A stretch of DNA of 64,000 nucleotides from NCBI RefSeq assembly GCF_020091585.1, contig NZ_CP083583.1, positions 248,001-312,000 on the forward strand. The letters are read 5' to 3'. The position numbers and the translations under genes were made by a program. Positions 44,793 to 54,555 of this stretch are shown piece after piece (positions within the stretch are counted from its first letter, which is position 1; every line of letters begins with the position of its first letter). Source of the DNA: Kovacikia minuta CCNUW1. GTDB lineage: Bacteria > Cyanobacteriota > Cyanobacteriia > Leptolyngbyales > Leptolyngbyaceae. The notes beneath the pieces are model-generated. The model saw nothing but the letters and a program-made list of their open reading frames with translations. It was not told where the DNA came from and made no database searches.

Positions 44793-47486
44793 ATGAAGCG
44801 ATTGCTTTACTTAGATGCTCAGCCATATTCTCGTGCAAAAGAAGTGGCTGAGCAAAATTGGCTTAATGTTTTGGCTCCTACCCACGCTGCCGCCAGAGGT
44901 TTAGGCTCCCACAAACGAACCGCAAAGTTGACTCAAACCAGGTCACTTCAAGATCTGGCTACCGAATTGTTACAGGTTCAGGGGATTGCGATCGCGTCTC
45001 CCCTCAATGTTCAAAGGGCGCTGCATGAAGTAATCAATCAAATTGTGCAGCCTCAAGATACTGAAGGCATTGCCCGAGCCTGGATGCCGACAATTCAAGC
45101 CTTACTCAAATCTGCTCCGTTAACCCAAATTAACCTGGAAGCGTGTTCGGATCGAGCAAGACAACTGATTGCGGTAACCCAACGTTATCAACAAATTCTG
45201 CGACAACGGAACTGGGTTGATCCAGGCGAAGTCCTATGGAGAGCTATAGAACTGGAGCCTCAGCCAATTCCGGTACTGATTTATGGGTACTTTCAACCTC
45301 GTCCCGATGAGTTAGCGTTCATCAATCACATGGCCGCAGAGGGCAGCATCTTTTTCCTCCCCCTTGCTGGCGAAGACCTTTTCCAGGAAAGCCAAGTCGC
45401 CGTGACCTGGTTACAGCAGCAAGGCTGGAAGGTAGATGCGTTTCAATCCCTCTCTCAAACGGTTGGTGAACGTTTGGGACAACAGTTTCTCACCAGTTCT
45501 AACGTGATGGAACAATCCTCGGCTTATGCCTACTGCAATGTTGAAGCAGAAGTTCGAGGCACGCTGGCTCAGGTGAAGCAACTACTGCATGAGGGGATTT
45601 CGGCGCGGGATATTGCGATCGTCGCCAGGGATGAAGTGGCTTACGGTCCTAAACTGCTAGAAGTTGCCTGGGAATACGGGGTGCCATTGCGAGCGTTGTA
45701 CGCAACTCCCCTGAATACGACTCGGTTTGGTGCCTGGATTGCTTTATTGCTAGAGGTCATCGAACAGCGGTTTCCCTTTGAAGCAACGGCGAAACTGTTG
45801 AGTCATCCACTCTGTACCAATCCCGATGCGGAATTTTGGAGTATGGTTCGGAGTCAGCATCCGGTTGGTTTGACGGCGTGGCAAGAGATTTGTCAAAACA
45901 CGCTGCACCTTGATTTAGCCGTTCTAAAAATCGGTCATCAAGCCCGCCGAGATACCTGGGTTGCCACGCTGCAAACGATACTCAAGACATTTGATCTGCG
46001 ACGACGCTGTTCACGATGGGCACGGGAAAGCTTAGCCTTCAATGCGTTGAACCAGGCTTTGGTGGATTTGTCTAAGCCGGAAGATGAAAAGTTGGCCTGG
46101 AGTGCGTTTGCTCAAGAGGTGCGATCGCTCCTGGTAATTGTGGGAGTGCCTGCTCAACCAGGGCGTGGCGGTGTGGAGTTACACAGTCCTGCTTCGGTGA
46201 TTGGAGCGCATTATCCCTATCTGTTTGTGATTGGTATGGCAGAAGGGGGGTTGCCTGCTCCAGTCCGCAATGATTGCATCTTAGACTTTTACGAACGCAA
46301 AGCCCTGCGGCAGGTGGGCATTCCCCTTGAACTGGCTGCCGAGGCTGCTCGGAAAGAAGCGCTGCTGTTTTATTACCTGTTGCAAACTGTCACTCAATCC
46401 GTTGTTTTCTCCTATGCCCGGTTGAATGGTCGTCAGGAGCAGTTGCCGAGTCCTTATTTGGCGCAATTGGGTTTAGAAGCAACGATGCCCCCTGAAATGC
46501 CGATCGCCAGCCTGGAGGAACTCCGAAAGGTTGACCTGCGCCGGGAAACCCATGCTGAAGATCCTGTTCTGCAAACAGCGCTTCATGCCTGGAGGGTTGA
46601 ACGTCAGCGTGAAAGTAGTGCGCCTCCTGATGAGTATGACGGCATCACCGGAGTGCCACTTGATTATCGCGATCGCACCTTTAGCGTGTCTCAGTTGAAT
46701 CATCTGGGCTTGTGTCCATTCAAATGGTTTGCCGATAAGGTGTTGCAACTGGGTGAACCGCAGGAAGAGGAAGAGGAGCTTAGCCCCAGTCGGCGCGGCA
46801 ATCTGTATCATCGGGTGCTGGAGTTGGTCTTTAAGGAATGGCAGGAGAACCGGAGCCGTTCGCTTCAAGATCCCACCCTGCTAGAAGCGAAGTTTCAAGC
46901 GGTCGAGCGAGAAATGCGGCTAACGTCTCTCCCCGTTTGGACTGCTCAACGAGTCGAGCATTTACAGACATTAAAGCGAGTTCTGAATCAGCCCGACTTT
47001 TTCCCAGAGGGGACAGAGGCGATCGCGCTGGAAGCCAAATTTGAAGGGATTTGGTATGACTTGAAGCTCACCGGACGAATTGATCGCATCGATCGTGCAT
47101 CTCAAGGGCTGGTATTAATTGATTACAAAACCAGTTCCAATCCCCCCAAAGGCGTGAGCAACGCCGCAGGCAAAGCCTCTATCGATCTGCAATTGCCTAT
47201 CTATCAACACGTTGCTGCTAAGGCTCTTTTCCCAGAAGAAAGTGTTGCTACAGCGTATTACTACTCATTGACGAAAGCGAAAAAACTATCGAAAAAGATC
47301 CCAGATGAAACAGAGTTAGCAGGGGTAGCCGAACGGTGTAAAGCGCACCTCTCTCTGGGACATTTTCCGGTTCAACCTGACGTAGATAAGGTTGCCTGCA
47401 ACTATTGTGCGTTTGATCTGATGTGCCGCCAGGGGAACCGTTTAAGCCGCAAACCGCGCGAGGGAAATACCCATGAGTCTGACTGA
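44793..47486 (+). CDS. AddB-like helicase-nuclease subunit with iron-sulfur PD-(D/E)XK nuclease
   Basis: An 897-residue protein. The N-terminal two thirds resemble an inactivated superfamily I helicase as in AddB/RexB. The C-terminal nuclease (about residues 635-885) has Cys in LGLCPFKWFAD, the RGNLYHRVLE His motif, GRIDRIDR, IDYKTSS (catalytic D and K) and three Cys in ACNYCAFDLMC, giving the four ligands of a 4Fe-4S staple. It overlaps the next gene by 14 bases, so the two are translationally coupled. Role: processing of double-strand break ends for RecA, and degradation of foreign linear DNA. Confidence 0.88.
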   Translation: MKRLLYLDAQPYSRAKEVAEQNWLNVLAPTHAAARGLGSHKRTAKLTQTRSLQDLATELLQVQGIAIASPLNVQRALHEVINQIVQPQDTEGIARAWMPTIQALLKSAPLTQINLEACSDRARQLIAVTQRYQQILRQRNWVDPGEVLWRAIELEPQPIPVLIYGYFQPRPDELAFINHMAAEGSIFFLPLAGEDLFQESQVAVTWLQQQGWKVDAFQSLSQTVGERLGQQFLTSSNVMEQSSAYAYCNVEAEVRGTLAQVKQLLHEGISARDIAIVARDEVAYGPKLLEVAWEYGVPLRALYATPLNTTRFGAWIALLLEVIEQRFPFEATAKLLSHPLCTNPDAEFWSMVRSQHPVGLTAWQEICQNTLHLDLAVLKIGHQARRDTWVATLQTILKTFDLRRRCSRWARESLAFNALNQALVDLSKPEDEKLAWSAFAQEVRSLLVIVGVPAQPGRGGVELHSPASVIGAHYPYLFVIGMAEGGLPAPVRNDCILDFYERKALRQVGIPLELAAEAARKEALLFYYLLQTVTQSVVFSYARLNGRQEQLPSPYLAQLGLEATMPPEMPIASLEELRKVDLRRETHAEDPVLQTALHAWRVERQRESSAPPDEYDGITGVPLDYRDRTFSVSQLNHLGLCPFKWFADKVLQLGEPQEEEEELSPSRRGNLYHRVLELVFKEWQENRSRSLQDPTLLEAKFQAVEREMRLTSLPVWTAQRVEHLQTLKRVLNQPDFFPEGTEAIALEAKFEGIWYDLKLTGRIDRIDRASQGLVLIDYKTSSNPPKGVSNAAGKASIDLQLPIYQHVAAKALFPEESVATAYYYSLTKAKKLSKKIPDETELAGVAERCKAHLSLGHFPVQPDVDKVACNYCAFDLMCRQGNRLSRKPREGNTHESD

Positions 47487-50400
47487 GCAACAACGGGCTG
47501 CTGCCCACGCCGATCGCAGCGTGGCGGTAACGGCAGGGGCGGGAACAGGGAAAACCCACATGCTGGCAGAGCGCTACCAGTACCATCTGGAATCAGGCTA
47601 CTCACCCCTTTCGATTGTGGCTCTGACCTTTACGGAAAAAGCAGCGACTGAGTTGCGATCGCGCATTCGTCAAACGATTCGAGAACGTTTACCCAATTCT
47701 GAGTTTATTGCAGAACTGGAAGCGGCTCAAATCAGTACCTTTCATGCTTTAGCGACGCGAATTTGTCGAGAACATCCCCATGCGGCGGAAGTGCCTCCAG
47801 ATTTTGCGGTACTCGATGATCTGGATGGCAAGGTGTGGCTGGTAGAAGCGTTTGCTGATGCCCTCGACCACATTCCACTACCGCTTTACGAACAGGTGCC
47901 CTATTCCCTCATGCGGTCGATCCTGCGATCGCTCTTGGATGATCCATTAACGGCAGAAAAAGCACTGGAGAAAAGCCGAGCAGACTGGTTCCCAGAGGTT
48001 GAAAAACTCCAGCACACCGCATGGCAGGAACTTATTAAGTCTAGAATCTGGCTTGGTACAAAGACCATTTTGCAATCCTACGCTGCACCTGGAGACAAAC
48101 TCAATGATATGCGTGAGTGCGCGTTAGAAGCGATCGCGGCAATTGAACAGAAATATGATCTAGCGAAATCACTGGAATCGATATGCACTTTAAGAATCAA
48201 TATTGGAAAACAAGCCGCGTGGGGTAGCAAAGAGAACTTAGACACGATCAAAGATGCCATTAAAGATCTGCGGGAGTTAGCTCAGAATGCTCAAAAGCAA
48301 GGGCTAATCACTTTAGAACCTAACGAGTGGGATGACCAGGCTGAAGCAATGTTACCTGCCCTGCGAGAGGCGTTTTGTGTAGTCAGAACGCACCTTAATC
48401 AGGCAAAACAACGCCAGCGAGTTCTGGATTTTAATGACTTAGAAATTCATGCCCTCAAAGCCCTCCAAGACCAATCCGTGCGGGATTACTATGCTCAACG
48501 CTGGCACGCTTTTTTAATTGATGAATTTCAGGATACGAATGCCATTCAAGGTGAACTCTTAGAGCTATTAACTGCGAATCAATTGCTGACTATTGTGGGC
48601 GATGTGAAGCAATCAATTTATGGTTTTCGTCGGGCGGATATTACGGTGTTCCAATCCTGGTGTAATCACATTCATCGTGTAGATGATCCGCCAAAACAAC
48701 TCAGCCTCAGTTTTCGGACTCATCAGGGTTTAATTCAGAGCATCAATACAATTTTTGAGCCGATACTCAATGGCTTGCATCAAAACCTGGATGCGTTTCG
48801 GCAAGACGCACCTCACCTCGCGCCGCATTTACGGGTACTGACCGTGCAAAATTCCGATGGCACAACCCTGGATCAGCGTCGGCAGATTGAAGCCCAACAA
48901 ATTGCTGAACTGATTCAGCAGATGGTTGATGATCAGGTGATGGTGTATGACAAATCAACCAGAAGTTTACGCCCCATCCAATATCGAGATATCGCCATTC
49001 TCTCCCGCACCTGGAGTCCGTTAGAGTTGTATGGGCAGGCATTAGAGAACCAGAAAATTCCCATTTTGCAGGCTGGCGGGGGCAGCTTATTAGAAACTCG
49101 GGAAGCCAAAGATGGTTGGGCGTTGTTGCGCTTTTTGGCAGACCCGACAGATGATATTGCTCTATTGTCGGTGCTGCGAAGCCCCTTCTTTGCTGTGAGC
49201 GATCGCACCCTGTTTGAGTTTGCCCAGACGTTGCCAGAGCAAATATCCTGGTGGAAGCATTTGCAGCAGCCTCCAACCCCTGAAATTGAGGGAGCAATTC
49301 AAGTCCTCACAAAATTACTGATCGAACGCCGCAGTGAACCGCCAACTCGGTTGCTGCAAGTCGCAGATCGTCTCACAGGCTATGGAGCCGTGATTGCCAA
49401 CCTTCCTAATGCCCCCCGTCGAGAAGCCGATTGGCGAGGCTTTTTAGATTTTGTCAGGCAGTTAGAACAGGGAAGCAATGATGTTTTAACGGTGGTGCGG
49501 CGACTCAAGGTGCTGGCACAAGGAGCGGTGGAGGTGCCTCGCCCTGCCCTGGAAGCAGGCAATGCCGTTCAACTGATGACCATTCACGCCTCTAAAGGGT
49601 TGGAGTGGGCAGTCGTTGTGGTAGCAGATTTGTCACGTAAATCGACCGTCGATTCGGCTCCGATTCGGTTTGATCCAGCCCTCGGTTTAGCCTTCAAACT
49701 CGAAGATGAGGACGGAGACAGACAGAAATCTGCTCTCTACACCCTGTTGGAGCATCGTAAGCGGCAGGCTGAACAGGAGGAAACCAAGCGCGTTCTCTAC
49801 GTTGCACTGACACGGGCGCGGGATTCCCTAATTCTCATGGCTGCGGATAGTAAGGGTGGTAGTTTAGAGGTTCTGAGATCGGGGTTAGAACGAGCTGTAC
49901 CGATTGAGGAAATTACGAGCGATCTCGATCTAATGCAGGCGATCGACCCTAACCTTCCACCACCCATCCTACCCCAACGGATTTTGACGCATCCGATGGG
50001 TGCAGGACTCTGGGAATTACCTGTGACGGCTCTCAGTGACTATGCTCAATGTCCCAAACGCTTTCAATATCGCTATTTGGATGGACATGTCGGGCTTCGG
50101 AACGGGAATGGCAACTATGGCACCGAAATTGGGACAGCAACCCATTGGGCATTGCAGCATCGTGTTGGGAATTTGCAACCGCTAGCGACTCAGTTTCCCC
50201 ATTTACCAACGGCTGTTCTACAAGAAGCCCTGGAACTGGCACAGCGATTTCATGGGCAAGACATTTACTCACCCTGTCACCACCCAGAAGGCACGGCAGA
50301 ATACCCCATTACGCTCGATTTGGGGCAAATTACGTTGAATGGTGTGATTGATTGGTTAACGCCAGATTGTGTAGTGGATTTTAAGACCGATCGCGACATC

Positions 50401-50652
50401 AATCCCCATCATCATCGGTTGCAGTTATGGGCATATGCCAAAGCAACTGGACGGGAAGTTGCCCATCTTGCTTACTTGCGGCATGACAAGGTGCATACCT
50501 TCAATGCCACAGATTTTGCAGCTTTGCAACAGGAGGCAGAAGCAATGGTGGAGGCAATCTCTACAGGGCACTATTTACCTCAGCCCACAGCAACAAGTTG
50601 CCGAGATTGTCCATATTTAGACCTTTGCGAGCATGGGGTTCACTCTGGGTAA
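47473..50652 (+). CDS. addA: AddA-like UvrD-family helicase-nuclease
   Basis: A 1059-residue helicase. Walker A is AGAGTGKT (residues 21-28); FTEKAATELRSRI, LIDEFQDTN (Walker B), VGDVKQSIYGFRRAD, MTIHASKGLEW and VLYVALTRARDSL are the other UvrD motifs. The C-terminal nuclease begins near ALSDYAQCPKRFQYRYL, with GTEIGTATHWALQH and VIDWLTPDCVVDFKTD (catalytic residues), and ends with CRDCPYLDLC. With the first Cys this makes a second 4Fe-4S-type set, which classical Bacillus AddA lacks. It forms the motor of an AddAB-type complex with the upstream gene. Confidence 0.9.
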   Translation: MSLTEQQRAAAHADRSVAVTAGAGTGKTHMLAERYQYHLESGYSPLSIVALTFTEKAATELRSRIRQTIRERLPNSEFIAELEAAQISTFHALATRICREHPHAAEVPPDFAVLDDLDGKVWLVEAFADALDHIPLPLYEQVPYSLMRSILRSLLDDPLTAEKALEKSRADWFPEVEKLQHTAWQELIKSRIWLGTKTILQSYAAPGDKLNDMRECALEAIAAIEQKYDLAKSLESICTLRINIGKQAAWGSKENLDTIKDAIKDLRELAQNAQKQGLITLEPNEWDDQAEAMLPALREAFCVVRTHLNQAKQRQRVLDFNDLEIHALKALQDQSVRDYYAQRWHAFLIDEFQDTNAIQGELLELLTANQLLTIVGDVKQSIYGFRRADITVFQSWCNHIHRVDDPPKQLSLSFRTHQGLIQSINTIFEPILNGLHQNLDAFRQDAPHLAPHLRVLTVQNSDGTTLDQRRQIEAQQIAELIQQMVDDQVMVYDKSTRSLRPIQYRDIAILSRTWSPLELYGQALENQKIPILQAGGGSLLETREAKDGWALLRFLADPTDDIALLSVLRSPFFAVSDRTLFEFAQTLPEQISWWKHLQQPPTPEIEGAIQVLTKLLIERRSEPPTRLLQVADRLTGYGAVIANLPNAPRREADWRGFLDFVRQLEQGSNDVLTVVRRLKVLAQGAVEVPRPALEAGNAVQLMTIHASKGLEWAVVVVADLSRKSTVDSAPIRFDPALGLAFKLEDEDGDRQKSALYTLLEHRKRQAEQEETKRVLYVALTRARDSLILMAADSKGGSLEVLRSGLERAVPIEEITSDLDLMQAIDPNLPPPILPQRILTHPMGAGLWELPVTALSDYAQCPKRFQYRYLDGHVGLRNGNGNYGTEIGTATHWALQHRVGNLQPLATQFPHLPTAVLQEALELAQRFHGQDIYSPCHHPEGTAEYPITLDLGQITLNGVIDWLTPDCVVDFKTDRDINPHHHRLQLWAYAKATGREVAHLAYLRHDKVHTFNATDFAALQQEAEAMVEAISTGHYLPQPTATSCRDCPYLDLCEHGVHSG

Positions 50653-50710
50653 GACTCGTAACTAGAAGATTTGGGATTGCAGGAATGATTTGTAGAAGAA
50701 GGGTGAATGT

Positions 50711-50797
50711 ATGGAAATGGCAGTGGGTCTTGCTCTGGGGTTAATGATCAGTAGTGCAGCTATATCGCTATCCTGGATGAGATTGAGCGGGAGTTGA
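50711..50797 (+). CDS. Possible 28-residue membrane peptide
   Basis: ATG 50711 follows AGAAGAAGGGTGAATGT. The peptide MEMAVGLALGLMISSAAISL continues with SWMRLSGS and is one hydrophobic segment. It stands 58 bases after the AddA-like gene. Reported because of good spacing and clear membrane character, but chance is possible. The rest of 50653-50972 holds no recognised feature. Confidence 0.3.
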   Translation: MEMAVGLALGLMISSAAISLSWMRLSGS

Positions 50798-50972
50798 GCC
50801 AGTGGTAAGGCGATCGACGGTTGGCAGTGTAAGGCAGCACACGAGGAGTTATGTTGGGTATAGAAAACATCAAGTTTGTGTCAATTAGCTAATCAGCTAT
50901 TTGCACACGGGTTCAGTCCGAAAAGGTGATCTGCGGCGGTTGAAGCAGAATTGAGTCGAGTGGAGAGAGTAG

Positions 50973-51392
50973 ATGAATCAATCCAGCATTCACGGTGGTT
51001 GCCTGTGCGGAACAGTGACCTTTGAGGTGAACCCACCATTCCAGAAAATGGCTCATTGCCACTGCTCCCGCTGTCGTAAAGGCACGGGTACAGGGCACGC
51101 CACCAATCTAACGGTTGATCCCAGCCAGTTCCGCTGGCTTTCAGGAGAGGAAGTCATCACCCGGTATAACCTGCCCACGGCAAAGAGCTTCGGCAAATGG
51201 TTTTGCAGTCATTGCGGCAGCCCAGTTCCACGTCTCACACGCAACGGTCAGATCATCGTGATTCCGGCTGGCTCGTTAGATACAGCCCCGCCTATCACTC
51301 CGAGCGATCACATCTTCTGGGCATCCAGAGCACCCTGGGGTTGTGCCAGCGACGGGCTGCCTACCCACGACGAGTATCCAGCGTCCTGGTAG
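50973..51392 (+). CDS. GFA family (glutathione-dependent formaldehyde-activating/CENP-V) protein
   Basis: A 139-residue zinc protein with all three Cys motifs of the fold: GCLCG near the N-terminus, CHCSRCRKG and CSHCGSPVP. The aromatic end IFWASRAPW is typical. Family members bind glutathione or related adducts, but most are of unknown substrate. ATG 50973; upstream GAGAGAG could serve as a ribosome site. Confidence 0.9.
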   Translation: MNQSSIHGGCLCGTVTFEVNPPFQKMAHCHCSRCRKGTGTGHATNLTVDPSQFRWLSGEEVITRYNLPTAKSFGKWFCSHCGSPVPRLTRNGQIIVIPAGSLDTAPPITPSDHIFWASRAPWGCASDGLPTHDEYPASW

Positions 51393-51564
51393 AACGAAGA
51401 TGTGTCTTAAATCTGGGGATGCTGTTCCCTCTGATGGGAAGCCTATCCAGGCAGACTACGGGCGATTAAATAGATGGTAATACGGTCTAACTGGGTGTGA
51501 GCGATCGCCACGATGAGCAGTCCAATTGTAACCATTCTGGAAGCGGTGACTGGTTAGAAATAAA

Positions 51565-51999
51565 ATGGAATCCCTCAGTTCTCCCCAAATGTCCGACTAT
51601 CAGTATGCAGGTCATTCCAATATTTCAAAGGTAAAAATGCAGTGGTATAACGAACCGCCCCAGTGGCAAACTTTAACGGATGGTCTTCGTCTCACAACAG
51701 GTGCCCAAACCGATTTCTGGCGCATAACTCATTATGGATTTATTCGTGATAATGGCCACTTCTACTATCAAACAGTGACAGGCGACTTCACGGTAGAAGT
51801 AAAAATCACTGGAGACTATAAGGTGCTGTACGACCAGGCAGGGATCATGGTGCGAGAGAATGAAACGACCTGGCTCAAATGCGGTATTGAATTTGTGGAG
51901 GGTGTCCAGAATGTGAGTGCCGTGGTGACGCGAGATTTCTCAGACTGGTCAGTGGTTCCACTCCTACAATCGCCACCATCCCTCTGGTCATCCAAATGA
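51565..51999 (+). pseudogene. DUF1349 protein, C-terminally truncated
   Basis: The DUF1349 fold (jelly-roll, laminin-G-like) is clear: QWYNEPPQWQTLTDGLRLTT, DFWRITHYGFIRDNGHFYYQ, GDFTVEVKITG, DQAGIMVRENETTWLKCGIE and VVTRDFSDWSVVPL. Complete members continue for about 50 more residues; here the frame ends after PPSLWSSK at 51999, right where a TATAG repeat begins. It seems truncated by the repeat or a rearrangement. A start at ATG 51589 is also possible. Confidence 0.75.
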
Positions 52000-52004
52000 T
52001 GGCA

Positions 52005-52100
52005 ATTATAGCTATAGGCATTCAGGACAGGACACCTGATATCGCTGAAACCGTTTGTCCCAGGCTATTCCTTCCCTGACACCTGACACCTGCTATAACA
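52005..52100. repeat. TATAGC-ended repeat with TGACACCTGACACCTG units
   Basis: Runs from TTATAGCTATAGG to CACCTGCTATAAC. The right part is the inverted form of the TATAGCAGGTGACAGGTG...GGTGTCAGG tract at 13202-13245. It directly follows the truncated DUF1349 gene. The remaining sequence to 52356 shows no gene. Confidence 0.6.
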
Positions 52101-52356
52101 GTTTGAGCATTGTCCATTACCCGTCTCGCAAAGATTCGTTTTGAAGCGAAACAACTTGTAATATATTTTGGCATCACGATCGCATATAAATTGGCACCGG
52201 AATTTTTACTCAATTCAATATTCTCAAAAGTAATAAATTTCTGTTGTTAGGATGTGATCCAGATAGCGACTCTGGGCACTTTAAGGGGTGATCGCTACAG
52301 CTCAATCAAATGAGTTGTCTGTTAAGTGTTGAAACTCCCCCTTACAACCCGGATCA

Positions 52357-54555
52357 ATGGAATTCGATTTTCTGCCCAAATTGCCCAAGTCCAACCTGGA
52401 CGATCGCACCTTTAAGGATCTGGTAGACGAGTGCATTCTTCGCATTCCGCGCTACTGCCCAGAGTGGACCAACTATAACCCCGGTGATCCTGGTATCACC
52501 CTGGTTGAGCTGTTTGCCTGGTTAACGGATCAGATGTTGATGCGGTTTAATCAGGTGCCCCGGCGAAACTACGTGGTATTCCTAGAAATGCTGGGTGTGC
52601 GCTTACAAGCCGCAACTCCAGCTCAAACCGAACTAACCTTTTACCTGAGTGCGGCTCTCCCTCAGACCTACCAGATTCCATCCGGAACCGAGGTGGCAAC
52701 GGTTCGCACGGAAACAGAAGAGGCGATCGTGTTCAGTACCGATCAACCGTTGACGATCGGCAAACCCCGCATCACTCAATTTTTGACCGCAGAAACGGCG
52801 GAACCTGCCCCCCAATTTCTGCGCGATCGCCTGACCAATCTCTGGACTCAGCAAGCCGACGGCAGTTGGGCAGGGCGAGAGCAGCAAATTTTTGAGGAAC
52901 GTCCGCAGCCAGGGAATTGTTTTTATCTGGTGCTCGATCCCGATTCACCCATTGAAGGAAATGTTTTAGCGCTCAAATTGCGCGGCGAAGCAGCGACTTC
53001 AACCGGGATTAACCCGGACCACCCCCCCCGCCGTTGGGAAGCCTGGAATGGGGAACGCTGGCAACCCGTTTTGCTGCAAGAATTGGACGACAGCACACGG
53101 GGATTTAGCTTTAAAGACATTGGCGAACCCGCATTGAATCCGGTGCAGGAAGCCGATGTGGTGTTACACTTGCCCCTCCAATTTCCTGCCAGCTATTTTG
53201 CCAGTTATCAGGGACGGTGGTTGCGCTGTGTCTACACGCCACCCGAAGGAATGCAGTCTGGATACAATCGATCGCCCCAACTGGTTGGGTTTTCCATCCG
53301 CGCCATCGGTGGAACGGTAATCGCCAGCCAATGTACCTTGATTCAGGATGAACTGTTGGGGCAGAGTGAAGGCACCCCAGGACAAACGTTTCAGCTTCAG
53401 AGTCAATCCATCTTGCCCCGTCGGGAAGGAGAACATCTGCTGGTGATTCCACCGAATGGATTGCCCGAAGTCTGGCAGGAGGTGAACGACTTTGCCGATT
53501 CAGGGCCGCAGGATCATCACTACACGCTGGATTCACTGACAGGCGAGCTTCAGTTTGGTCCACTCATCCGGGAACCCGCCCAGCTTCGGGAACAGGTGCA
53601 GTTTCGCGCCAGAACCCAAATCAATGGTGAGAGTGCCTTGCAAGTGGGCAATCAGGCGATCACAGTGCAGTTGATGGAGCGTCAGTATGGTGCCATTCCC
53701 CCCCGAGGAGCACAACTGCGCATGGTTGCCTATCGCACAGGAGGTGGACGCAAGGGCAATGTGCAGCGAGGTACGCTTCAGATTCCTAAAACTGCTGTTC
53801 CCTACGTTGCCCATGTCACCAACCATGTTCCTGCCCACAATGGCGCGGATGCCGAATCCCTGGAAGATGCAGTGATTCGGGTTCCCCGCCTGTTACGAAC
53901 CCGCGATCGTGCCGTTACCCCCGAAGATTTTGAAACCCTGGCACTACAAGCGGGAGCCGGTGCCGTTGCCCGTACTTGTTGCCCACCCCGTACTGAAGAT
54001 ATGACACCGGGCGCAGTCGATTTGCTCCTTGTGCCCCAGACCAACGTGGAGGGCATTCAACGAGCGGAAGGCATCCATCCCGATCGCCTTACCCTCACCC
54101 AACCCTTGAAAGAACAGGTGTTGACCTACCTGGACGATCGGCGCTTGCTCGGAACCCAGGTGCGCCTGAAGGAACCAAACTATGTGGGTGTTGCTGTCCA
54201 GGCAGAAGTTGGACTTGATCCAGAATACAACCATCCCCAGGCCCAACAGGTGATTCTGCGCAGCTTGCAGGTTGCCCTCTACCGCTTCCTCAACCCCCTC
54301 ACCGGAGGAGCCGATCGCAACGGTTGGAACTTCGGCTGCCCGGTCTACCCCTCCGACATTGTGAATCTGTTTCAGCAGACCGTTGGAGTCCGCTTCTTAG
54401 GAGCCATTCTGCTATTTGAACTGCACCGCCAGGGAGACACCTGGACCCGATCGCTCTCCTCCACTGGCATTGTCGATCCCGGTCCCCTAGGCTTAATTTG
54501 CTCCTGGGCAGACAATCGCCTGCGATCAAGCCATGCCATCAGCCTGATTGGTTAG
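52357..54555 (+). CDS. Baseplate assembly protein, gpJ-like (contractile injection system)
   Basis: A 732-residue protein of the putative baseplate assembly family. The opening (RIPRYCPEWTNYNPGDPGIT followed by LVELFAWLTDQMLMRFNQVP) is the hallmark of gp6/J-like wedge proteins of tailocins and extracellular injection systems. Further marks are RGALQIPKTAVPYVAHVTNH-like core (GTLQIPKTAVPYVAHVTNHV), EDAVIRVPRLLRTRDRAVTP and a C-terminal LFQQTVGVRFL. It builds the wedge ring of the baseplate. The sheath, tube and spike genes are not in the window. Confidence 0.9.
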   Translation: MEFDFLPKLPKSNLDDRTFKDLVDECILRIPRYCPEWTNYNPGDPGITLVELFAWLTDQMLMRFNQVPRRNYVVFLEMLGVRLQAATPAQTELTFYLSAALPQTYQIPSGTEVATVRTETEEAIVFSTDQPLTIGKPRITQFLTAETAEPAPQFLRDRLTNLWTQQADGSWAGREQQIFEERPQPGNCFYLVLDPDSPIEGNVLALKLRGEAATSTGINPDHPPRRWEAWNGERWQPVLLQELDDSTRGFSFKDIGEPALNPVQEADVVLHLPLQFPASYFASYQGRWLRCVYTPPEGMQSGYNRSPQLVGFSIRAIGGTVIASQCTLIQDELLGQSEGTPGQTFQLQSQSILPRREGEHLLVIPPNGLPEVWQEVNDFADSGPQDHHYTLDSLTGELQFGPLIREPAQLREQVQFRARTQINGESALQVGNQAITVQLMERQYGAIPPRGAQLRMVAYRTGGGRKGNVQRGTLQIPKTAVPYVAHVTNHVPAHNGADAESLEDAVIRVPRLLRTRDRAVTPEDFETLALQAGAGAVARTCCPPRTEDMTPGAVDLLLVPQTNVEGIQRAEGIHPDRLTLTQPLKEQVLTYLDDRRLLGTQVRLKEPNYVGVAVQAEVGLDPEYNHPQAQQVILRSLQVALYRFLNPLTGGADRNGWNFGCPVYPSDIVNLFQQTVGVRFLGAILLFELHRQGDTWTRSLSSTGIVDPGPLGLICSWADNRLRSSHAISLIG

